Shown here: positions 23,098-32,836 of the stretch, one piece after another | Numbering within the stretch: the first letter of the stretch is position 1 | Layout of the letters: each line of letters begins with the position of its first letter | From: Chloranthus sessilifolius | Lineage: Eukaryota; Streptophyta; Magnoliopsida; Chloranthales; Chloranthaceae | Reading direction: 5' to 3' | NCBI GenBank assembly: GCA_021018995.1 | Contig: CM037588.1 | Location: 92,106,765 to 92,170,764, forward strand | DNA length: 64,000 nt | Made by a program: the position numbers and the translations under genes | The notes under the pieces: generated by a model | What the model saw: only the letters and a program-made list of their open reading frames with translations | The model's database searches: none | Told to the model about the DNA's origin: nothing

Positions 23098-25379
23098 TGT
23101 ATGAAAAAGTCAATGCAATGGCTAAACAATAGAGTGGGAAACCTATAGACACTAAATCTGCTCCCATTCGTGCAAGATCTTAGTGGCTGACCAGGCGCAC
23201 AGGAAGAGGCTGACAAGAACCATGAGCAGAGTCCTCAATAACAGTATCAACAACGACTGTGAAAATCTGACTCAAATATCCTCTGGTACGAAATCAAAAT
23301 CTTTGAGTTCGGGGTCCTGAACAACTTCGGTACTTGTGACACATGGTGTCGGGGTGAGCTAAAAATTCCACGAGCTCAGTAGGACAATCACAATATAAAT
23401 TTCATCTTATTCACTCAAAACATAGTTTTCAATGATCAATTCGATTTTAGTCTCTCAGAATTCGAAAATCAGGAAGTCTTATTATCATATTCAAGATTTA
23501 GTTCCATACTATTGTCTAGTCAATTTACCTCATGTTTCATATGGATGTAGAGTTAACGAGAGTTCCATTCCATGTTAAATGCAACTTATTATTTTCATGC
23601 ATGACTTAAATCATAACTTAAAAGTCTCTAACACAAATATAGCGCTCGAGCCAGTGGCAGCCGATGGGAATCCTACCTATCGTCGTTCAAGAATAGTTTT
23701 TCAGTATGCCCAAGCTCCTGCATTGTGAGGAATACTTGGGCGGTTCAGAGGCCGTCGTTACGGTTCAATAGGTGCGGAAGCACAGTTCAGCATGTGCCGA
23801 AGCACGGTTCAATATGTGTTGAAGCACGGTTCAGTAGGTGTCGTTGCACATGATTCATTCAGATCAACTCTTCAAATCACATGCAAGTTCTGAAACATAG
23901 TACTGTGTTCATCCTTCATAGCTAATTCAGAATTCAAATTCAAATCTCCATTTTTCAATGAGAGTAATGTTCGGTGAGTTTCAGATGTTCAATGGATTGA
24001 ACTTGTTCAATACTTGTTCAATATTCGATGGGTTTCAATGCTCAATGAGAGTTCCATGCATTTCTATGTCCAATGAGAGTTCAATATTCTATTTGTTCCA
24101 TATGTTCGATGTATGTTCAATAATTTTTAAATTCCCAAATCATAGTACAACAACCAATGTTTTCAACGTTCTAATTCTAGCAATAATGGGGCCATTTTCT
24201 AACTTGATAATCACTAAATGATTATGAATTGAAGGATAACATGTAGGAGTACATTGTAATTCCCCTACCTCGGGTTCTAGCGTCGCAAGAAGGAAATGAG
24301 ATGATCCTTATTGATGGCGACCGATTCCCTTTTCTATATCAGACACACAAGTGATTCATCAAATATCAATTAAAATTTCAAATGATTCTAAGTACTTAAT
24401 ATTACCTCAAGAAATAGGGTTACAACACACAAGTCTGACCTAACTCGCTTGAGCAACAAGTGGTGTTCGCTCGAGCGACTTACTCTAGAACGAATTCCGC
24501 GCACCTCTTAGCATCTCGCTTAAGCGACAACCAAAACTCGCTCGAGCGAATTTTGGCCGTAAGTTTGACCCTATTTTTGAAGTGTCCTAGCTCGAGCGAA
24601 AAGTGAACTCGCTCGAGCAATCCTAGGCGAGTACGAAAATAAACCCTTTTCTAGTCCAAAATCGAAGTCCTGAATTAGATATAAAAATCCGACAATTATT
24701 AACTAAAATCTGGAATTTAAAAGTAGAGTCCGTAATAAGGAACGATGATATCTACCTTTTTGAGGAGTAGGGTGGATCTACGATAATCGATGTTTGAGGA
24801 GATTAGTATTCAAACTCTTGTCCATCCGATGTTCCTATCTTCTCCCTCCTTGATCTAAATGGCGGAAGGGATCAAGTGCTCCTTGTGGGAGAATGCTCAT
24901 AAAGTTTTAAGGTAGGTTGAAGAGATCGGTTGAGGAAGGAGAGTGGTGACGCTAGGGCTTCCTAAAAGAAAAAGAGAAGGTTTTCTTACGGTTCTTTTCT
25001 TAAAGAGAATTCTCGAAGAGATTATGATTAGGTTTCTCCGTAGTACACCTTTCTATCACCTAACGGAGATGATCCAGTGTTAGGTTGACACGCCAAAGAA
25101 GGGTGTATAGGTGTCTTACTTCTAGGTCCAAAATAAAAGTTTTATATTCACATACCAAGGTTTGATCCATAGACCTCATCTATAACTCAAGCCTTCAACC
25201 AGTAGGCTATCTCATAACTTGTGTTAACTAATGACGAAAATAAATATAAAACCTTGAAAACCAAACGTGTATTCTTTAGTTAACACGTTTTTGAAAGATT
25301 AAGGCGTTCGACGTATACGTTATTAACCCCAAATACGGGATCTAGGTATATTACTGATACGGAAATCTTGGTCGTTACA
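23098..25379 (-). repeat. Gypsy-2 left LTR (3' LTR)
   Basis: The right edge is clear (GTCGTTACA followed by TTCTCCCCTC, the reverse of a purine tract). The left edge at 23098 rests on TG plus the AAAAT repeat. It shares short words with the Gypsy-1 LTR (CCGATGGGAA, CGTCGTTCAA, TGACACATGGTGTCGGGGTGA). The piece from 24870 to 25379 matches 31402-31911. Confidence 0.65.
24434..24628. repeat. TCGCTCGAGCGA palindrome cluster (Gypsy-2 LTR)
   Basis: Six sites of the class TCGCTCGAGCGA, including the symmetrical variant TCGCTTAAGCGA at 24516-24527. A pair TCGCTTAAGCGA / TCGCTCGAGCGA is spaced 22 bp around CAACCAAAAC. The stretch GGCCGTAAGTTTGACC then TATTTTTGAAG between sites is also present in the family C LTR at 41155-41345. 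Confidence 0.9.
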
Positions 25380-25867
25380 TTCTCCCCTCATTGAATTTTC
25401 GTCCTCGATAATTTGCGTACTTAATAATTCGAGGATCGATTCAGATTTTGTATTTGTGTACACTCGTTAATTAAAAGTGGTTCCAAGGGTCACATCTAAT
25501 GGGTCCATGGTTCGGCTTAGGTAAAGATATCTAGATCGTTACATTCTCCCGTCCTTTTAAAATTTTCGTCCTCGAAAATTTGTCACATGATTATTGGCAA
25601 TTTCTATCCTTCGATGTAAAGTACTGTAATAGAAGATTGATACCATTAACAAAAGTATATTGATACGATCAAATGATTAATTAAAAGTATATTGATACCA
25701 TTTACCAAAAACCATTAATGAGAGTGTACTGATACCATTAAAAAAATTTAGTACATTGATACGATTAGCAACGAGCGTCGGGAGACCGTCACAACCAAAA
25801 AGTTAAACTAAGAAAAAGAACCTAATGACCAATACCCCTTACTAGTCTGCCTCCTCGTCGGTCTAGT

Positions 25868-26942
25868 TTACCTCCTCCTCGATGCTGGGTCTGAGTTGTG
25901 AACTAGATGAACCGGTGGCATTAGCGTAGCCCTCGTGATGCGTGCGGCGAAATTGGTCGGAAACATGTTTCTCATCATTTCCATGAGCATTGCATCCTGG
26001 AAATCCATCCGACGGTTGAATTCTGCCCGGGTGACCCAATCATCATGAGGGGGCGTTGCAGGCTGGAACGGAGGTTGTTTGGGTGGGGGCACCTGTGGTT
26101 GGGCAACAGGTTCATGTTGGGCATAGGCGGCTATGCTAAACTCCATTCATCCATACCATAAGTTCTAACATTGTCAGTTCGCTTCTCTTCGTCAGATGAC
26201 ACAACATAATCATTAAATTCGTATCATACTCATTGATGAGACGAGAAATCAAACGAGCGAATGACATTGAGGTTAGGGGCTTCCTTTTTGACGAAGGTGG
26301 AAGCATAGCATCATGGGCATAAATTAATCCCTCACACAAAACTGTAGGAGCATTGAACCAACCCCTAAAGATGGAGAAAAGGGCTTGTAAAAGTACGCCC
26401 ACACGCTCCTCTTCGTGTCTGACAGGATACAAGTTTTTCTTGAAGATGATGTCCAACAGCCACATACGGGCTGGCAATTGGGCTCTCCTTATTGATTGAC
26501 CTGATCCCTGCTCCCCACAGCCCATTTCGGCAACAATGTTTGGGAATGGTGTCGGTTCGGAGACCCGTGCTTGTAGACCCGAATCCTCCCTGAAAATTGT
26601 AAGGCACCCCATGGCTGTCGCCACATTCCCAACATCAAAACGGAGCACCCGACCATCGACCTTTGTATAGAGGGTAGTACCATGAAGTTCAAGGTACTGG
26701 TAGAAAAGTCTAACTAAACGCTGATAATAGTGCCAGTGGAATGGGGTGAGTAGAGCCATCAATTGGGCTTGAATGAGATAGTTCAACGCCCACCGAGTAG
26801 ATTCTTCATCTATGAAGTAATCCCGATGAAATGACCACTCGAGTTCGAATGTCTTCCCGCTCCACCATGGATCGGGTTTTTCTTTTGTGGATGGAGGTTC
26901 GGTCCGTGTACGTTTCGAGGACGTTGCCTTTTTCGGTGCCAT
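25868..26942 (-). mobile_element. Gypsy-2 extra ORF region (plant transposon protein-like), decayed
   Basis: Same strand as pol and downstream of it. The start at 26942 is MAPKKATSSKRTRTEP (basic, nuclear-localisation-like), followed by a domain with RLVRLFYQYL, KVDGRVLRFD, LPARMWLLDIIFKKNLYP and LLQALFSIFRGWFNAPT. The C-terminal block has EFNRRMDFQDAMLMEMMRN. It matches the Gypsy-1 extra ORF in order and wording and resembles the plant domain known as putative plant transposon protein (Transposase_32), recalled and not searched. The role in the element is unknown. Broken. Confidence 0.7.
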
Positions 26943-27150
26943 AGCGAATCAAAGTACTTTCAAATTAACTTGTAAAGTGTTACCTTTGGCGTGAAGGAAA
27001 ACATGCGGAGAGGCGCGCAAGAGAAAGAAGAAGGCACCGAAAACGGACAATACTGCGTAAACTGACGAGTTTTCACTAGAGGAGATGATAGCTGAAATGT
27101 TTTTATCCACAAAATTCGCGTGAGAGAATGAATGGGAAGGGTCCCTCAGG

Positions 27151-27160
27151 ATATTTAATC
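27151..27160 (-). promoter_or_regulatory. TATA-like site for the Gypsy-2 extra ORF (inferred)
   Basis: The minus strand reads GATTAAATAT about 210 bp upstream of the extra ORF start and right beside the palindrome cluster. It is weaker than the Gypsy-1 counterpart but in the same relative place. Confidence 0.35.
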
Positions 27161-27167
27161 TGCCAGG

Positions 27168-27418
27168 GTCGCTCAAGCCGAAACTGGTTGTCGCTCAAGC
27201 GAATTACTAAAATGCAAAGGGCCACTTGCCTTGTCGCTCGAGCGGTAACCAAATATCGCTCGAGCGAAAATCACAGAAAGTCTTTAGAGGGAAATTGGGG
27301 GACTTCGCTCAAGCAGTAACCAAATATCACTCGAGTGAAAAATCACAGAAGGTTTGGAAGGGAAAATCGAGGAATGTCGCTCGAGCGGAGACCAAAGCTC
27401 GCTCGAGCGAGAATGTTT
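27168..27418. repeat. TCGCTCGAGCGA palindrome cluster (Gypsy-2 internal)
   Basis: Four pairs of palindromes, each pair 22 bp centre to centre with a 10-base spacer (AAACTGGTTG, TAACCAAATA twice, AGACCAAAGC). One member, TCACTCGAGTGA (27327-27338), is changed in both arms yet still a perfect palindrome. Same class as in this element's LTR. Confidence 0.9.
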
Positions 27419-27429
27419 AGAAAGTTTTC

Positions 27430-27840
27430 TAAAGGAAAATCTGGCTGTTGATCGTTCTATAAACTAATGCCAATTTCCATCACAAATTTTTTTCCTGTTA
27501 ATGGGATCGCCTTTGGTAGAGTTATTACATGGAAGTGCTAGTGTGGGTCAATCAACTTGACCCGTTTTTGTAGTTTACTCACTTTTGTATTACTTCTTCT
27601 TACTAAAGCATTTATGTTAATGAACTTCCCAATGGTACATAAGCAAAGTATTTCAGGCCTTTGTATCGAATATAGCGAAGACAAATTTTAGATATTTGTA
27701 ATCGATCATGTCATCTTGGGGAAAAACAATAATATTTCATGGCTACAGATATGGATTATTGAAAAGAACAAGACACTTTATTTGACACGAATAGTTGAAA
27801 CTTTTGTCAAATTTTCATTCCTGAAAATTTGTGTACCTTA
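27430..27840. other. Gypsy-2 spacer between palindromes and pol
   Basis: AT-rich, no gene seen. The chromodomain-like end of pol lies just to the right (about 27.84-28.0 kb). Confidence 0.5.
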
Positions 27841-30800
27841 TTCGAAGAGATGCGAATATTTTTCACAAAACTCAGCCTTAGCCTCCTTGGATGAATGATT
27901 CTGCCACCTCACAAGTACGAGCGGAATCCGTATAGTACACAAGACTTGTTCTTTACGATCTAGAATCTGCACTGGCTCCTCGATGACGGTCATTCCTTTG
28001 TGGATCTCAATAGGTTAATAGTCCAAGATATGGGTCGGGTCTTTTATGTATTTCCGTAACATAGATACGTGCAAGACATTGTGCATGCTGGAAAGCTGAG
28101 GTGGCAAGGCAACCCGGTAAGCAACCTCACCAACCCTACCCAAAATCTCGAAGGGTCCAACGTATCGTGGACTCAGTGTTCCACACTTCCCGAATCGCAT
28201 CACTCCTTTAGTCCGTGAGATTTTGATGAAGACCTTGTCTCCTTTCTGTAAGCGAATATTCACATGCCTCTATGAGTATGAAAATTTTAAGGCGAACTAG
28301 ACATAGAACAATCATTCATCAGTTTACCTGGAACTCAATATTTGTTCGTTCTAGGTCCACGTAACTCTTCTGTTGACTTTGTGCAATCTTTAGTCTTTCT
28401 CGAATCACTTTAATGGCTTTTGTTGCGCTCTCAACAAGTTCTGGGCCTAACAAGATTCTTTCTCCCGCCCCTTCCCAATTAAGTGGAGATTTGCACCTCC
28501 GACCATGGTGCGCCTCAAAAGGAGCTATTCCAATGCTTGCGTGGTAGCTATTGTTGTAGGCAAATTTGATCAACGGTAGATGTTTATCCTAATATCCCTG
28601 AAAATCTAACATACAAGCCCAAAGCCTATATTCAATAACTTGATTTATCCTTTCAGTCTGACCATCAGACTAAGGATGAAAAGTAGAGCTGAAATCCAAC
28701 CTTGAACCCATGCCTTCTTGAAAACTTTTCCAACATTTTGACGTGAATAATCGGTCTCTATCTAAGACGATGCTAATGGGAATGCCATGAAGTTTGATGA
28801 TCTCTCTGATGTACAAGTCAATCAGTTGGTCGGCGGTGTACGTAGTACGATAAGGTAGAAAGTGTGCGATTTTGTCAAATGGTCGATGACCACCCAAGTG
28901 ACATTATATCCTTAAACCGACGATGAAGTCCATTGAAATATTCTCCCACTTCCACTCAGGAATGGGTAATGGTTGTAACAAGCTAGATGGATTTTTATGA
29001 TCGATCTTAACTTGTTGGTAGACTATGCATTTTGAAATGTATTCGGCTATCTCCCTTTTCAAAACTCTCCACCAAAAGCTTCTCTTAAGGTCTTGATACA
29101 TTTTTGTACACCTTGAGTGGATGGTATATATTAACTTGTGCCCTTCATCAAGAATTTGACGCCGAATCTGAACGTCGGATGGTACACAAAGTCGCCCTCT
29201 GAAAAGTAAAAGCACCATCCACTCGTAGAGAGAAATCAGGTTTGTCCCCCTGGGCTACATTTATTTTGATAGCCAATCATCGGACTCTTGGAGTTCGCTG
29301 ATTCGATTAAAGATTGTTGGTCGGATAGTGAGGTTAGCCACTAAGGCCCCTGAGGCTTTCACACTAAAGTTTGCATCAGATAAGGAAATATCTTTAAATA
29401 GCTGCCATCAATGTATTCTCATAATAAGGTTAGACAACTGCACAGTTGACTTCCTACTTAGTGCGTTGACTACTACGTTTGCTTTTCCAGGGTGATATTG
29501 GATTGAATAGTCATAGTCTTTAAGAAACTCTATCCACCTCCTTTGTTTCATGTTCAAATCTTTTTGAGTGAAGAGGTGCTTTAAACTTTTGTGGTCGGCG
29601 AGGATCTCAAATGTCTCTCTGTAGAGATACTGCCTCCAAATTTTCAAGGCAAAGATAACTGCTTCTAATTCCAAGTCGTGAGTCGGATAGTTCTTTTCAC
29701 GATCCTTAAGTTGACGTGAACCGTATGCAATGACCTTTTCATGTTGGTTCAGTACACAACCCAACCCACTGTGCGATGCATCGCTGAACACTACAAACCC
29801 CCATTGCCTGAAGGTATAGCTAGAACTGGTGCGGAGGTCAATTTCTTCTTAAGCTCTTGGAGCTCTTTTCACACGCATTATCCCATTCAAACTTTGCATT
29901 CTTCCTTGTAAGCTGTGTGAGTGGTCTTGCAAGCTTGGAAAAACCCTCAACTAATCTTCTATAATAATGGGCTAGGCCCAGAAAATTGCGAACCTCCGTT
30001 ACTGTCTTTGGTTGTTCCCATTTCACAACGACTTCAATGTTAGCAGGATCAATGCCTACACCCGCTTCATAGATGACATGCCCTAAGAAACTGACCTATT
30101 CGTGCAAAAAGTCGCACTTAGCTTTACATAAAGCTGATGGGTACGAAGAGTTTGAAGTGCAATGCGTAAATGTTACTCATGGTCTTCCCTCGTCTTTGAA
30201 TAGATGAGGATGTCATCTACGAAGACAACTGCAAATTGGTTCAGGCATGGTTTGAACACTCAGTTCATCAAGTTCATGAACGATGCTAGTGCGTTTATTA
30301 GACCGGAAGGCATCACCAGAAATTCATAGTAACCATACCTGGTGCGAAAACGGTTTTCGAAATGTCTTCGACCTTAATCTTCAACTGATGATAGCCAGAC
30401 CTTAAGTCTATCTTCGAGAAGAATTTCGCTCCTTGGAGTTGATCGAAGAGGTCATCAATGCGAGGGAGTGGATAGCGGTTCTTGATCGTCAACTTGTTAA
30501 GTTGACGATAATCAATGCATAGCCTCATCGAATCATCTTTCTTTCTGATGAATAGGATGGAGGCTCCCCAAGGGGAAACACTGGGTCTGATGAACCCCTT
30601 ATCCAATAGCTTTTGCAATTGCTCCTTAAGTTCTTTCAGTTCAGCCGGTGCCATACGGTATGGAGCTTTAGATATAGGTTGTGTGCATAGAGCTAAATCG
30701 ATTGAGAATTCGACTTCCCTATCTAGCGGTAATCCAGGTAGGTCTTTTGGAAATACGTCAGGGAATTCGCATGCAATAGGAATGTCTGCGATATTGGCCT

Positions 30801-31401
30801 TTTCTTCGTGTTGGTCTTGCATAAATTCTAGGTATCCATGACACCCTTTCTTCAATAACCATTGAGCTCGAATAGCCGAGATGAATAGTGCGGTGCTTGA
30901 TTTAACACCATAGAATCTGAACGACATACTCTTAGAGGGATGGAAAGTAACTATTTTTCGTAGGCAGTCAACGCTCGCATGATAGGTGGATAGCCAATCC
31001 ATGCCAAGGATTACATTGAATCCTTGTATGTCCAAGATAATCAGATCGACCGTTGTTTCATGATCTTCAATAGGAACGATGACCGATCGACAAATGGTGT
31101 CTGTAATTACTGAGTTTCCCATAGGGACTGAAACAGAGAAGATGAAATCTAAAGGCTCTGGTGTAATACTCAATTCGGTCGCAAATTGAGAGGCCACAAA
31201 AGAGTGCGTAGAGCTGGGGTCTATCAATGCACATGCCTTGTGCTGACAAATGTCACTACTCTGATACATGTGTAAGGTACCTAGGGTTCATATAATTAAA
31301 TATATTAACTCTATACTACATGTTATATTGTTCATGCAATTTCATAATCAAATGATTATCAAGAATATTCATTAGCTTGAAGGAAAATCAATTACTTTAA
31401 C

Positions 31402-31911
31402 CAGTGCTCCTTGTGGGAGAATGCTCAAAAAGTTTTAAGGTGGGTTGAAGACATCGGTTGAGGAAGGAGAGTGGTGACGGCTAGGGTTTTCTAAAAGAAA
31501 AAGAGAAGGTTTTCTTATGGTTCTTTTCTTAAAGAGAATTCTCGAAGAGATTATGTGATTAGGTTTCTCTGTAGTACACCTTTCTATTACCTAACGGAGA
31601 TGATCTAGTGTTAGGTTGACATGCCAAAGAAGGGTGTATAGGTGTCTTACTTCTAGGTCCAAAATAAAAGTCTTATATTCACGTACCAAGGTTTGATCCG
31701 TAGTCCACTCGTCTATAACTCAAGCCATACCTGTAGTCTGTCTCATAACTTGTGTTAACTAACCACGAAAATAAATATAGAACTTTGAAGACCAAATGTG
31801 TATGCTTTTAGTTAACATGTTTCTGAAAGATTAAGGCGTTCGACGTATATGTTACTAACCCCAAATACGGAATCTAGGTATATTACTGAGACGGAAATCT
31901 GGGTCGTTACA
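31402..31911 (-). repeat. Gypsy-2 right LTR, partial
   Basis: Matches 24870-25379 (CTCCTTGTGGGAGAATGCTC, AAGGCGTTCGACGTATAYGTTA) and ends GGTCGTTACA. Only the first part of the LTR in element orientation is represented. Confidence 0.85.
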
Positions 31912-32741
31912 AAAATGCCCCACCAATTCTTCCTTGTTATTGAATTTACCCTCTACAGGGAGATCTACTGCGTTTTTTTTCCACTGGCATAGATGTTAGA
32001 ATTCTACCCTACTCCTCCCATGCGGACATGTTGATTCTTTGAGGGGCCACACAACCCCCCTTCACGGTCCATGGCTGGTCTACCAATGGCCTCCTCCAAT
32101 ATTTGTAGAAAGATTTGACTATAAAATGACCTTTATTTCCCTGTGTCTAAACTCTTATGTCTAGGCCACTCCTTTTAAATTCCAGCCGATCAATTCCCCC
32201 ATTAAACATGCAAACTCCTATAACTTGTCTTCTCTTACATTCATTTTCAATTGAATATTCCACCCACTCCCTTGCTCCCCTCATCCCATTGTTCTTTTCT
32301 GTTGCGGGGTATGCCTTTACTACTACTGAGTTGAACAATATTATTTGTGGGAGAGAGTTTCCTTGTATGAATAAAGAAATGGGTTAATCTTGTATAAATG
32401 GTTCATCAAAACATGCAAACTCTATGTTAAGTACTTGAAATTTGGTGGTTTTTTCTCTCTCCGCTTACTTGTTGTGGTACCTTCTTTTTCCTTTTTGTTT
32501 GTTTGTTTTTTTGTTTTTTTTAAATCTTCGACTGTGGGAGATTTTTGCATTGGATCTATATATAGAAATAGGTATCCATGTCCAAATGCTTATTATTATT
32601 TGACTTTTCTCTAAGAACAACTACGATGTTTAATAGTTATTTGTTTTGTGATATTTAGAATGCATCTTGAGGCTATCGTTGTCACGGATGACCTTTTTCT
32701 GTCCTGAAACATTCCTCTAACTTGCATTGTATTTAATGCAG
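31912..32741. other. Intronic flank upstream of the first PPR exon seen
   Basis: No coding exon or repeat was recognised. The acceptor TTTAATGCAG ends it at 32741. T-rich stretch 32490-32522. Confidence 0.5.
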
Positions 32742-32836
32742 GAGATATGCGCCGTGCTAATGGCCTTCTTGCGCGTTATCGGGCTGTGCTTCTGGAAGGG
32801 GGCTCCTCAATATTACTGTACAATTTATTAATGAAG
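32742..32836 (+). CDS. PPR gene exon A
   Basis: Acceptor TTTAATGCAG, donor AAG|GTTGTG. It starts with the last two bases of a glycine codon and encodes [12 protein letters not shown]...LLYNLLMK (31 residues). It begins the first clear PPR helix. Confidence 0.85.

Larger units (their letters stand above)
23098..31911 (-). mobile_element. Ty3/gypsy chromovirus (Gypsy-2, Tekay/Del-like) with extra 3' ORF, broken
   Basis: Runs right to left like Gypsy-1. Left LTR about 23098-25379, partial right LTR 31402-31911; both end GGTCGTTACA. Possible TSD AAAAT. Parts: protease 30.9-31.27 kb ([11 protein letters not shown]), RT 30.2-30.85 kb ([18 protein letters not shown]), RNase H 29.4-29.85 kb (SDASHSGLG), integrase 28.3-29.2 kb, SH3-like end (SPRYVGPFEILGR) and chromodomain-like tail near 27.9 kb, palindromes, extra ORF 25.87-26.94 kb, and a purine tract at 25380. 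No gag was found and the copy is broken in several places. Pol wording is close to Gypsy-1 but clearly diverged. Confidence 0.85.

Noticed and set aside
31921-32741. Upstream PPR exon just before exon A
   Set aside because: No frame resembles the expected PPR sequence and no suitable donor and acceptor pair was found.
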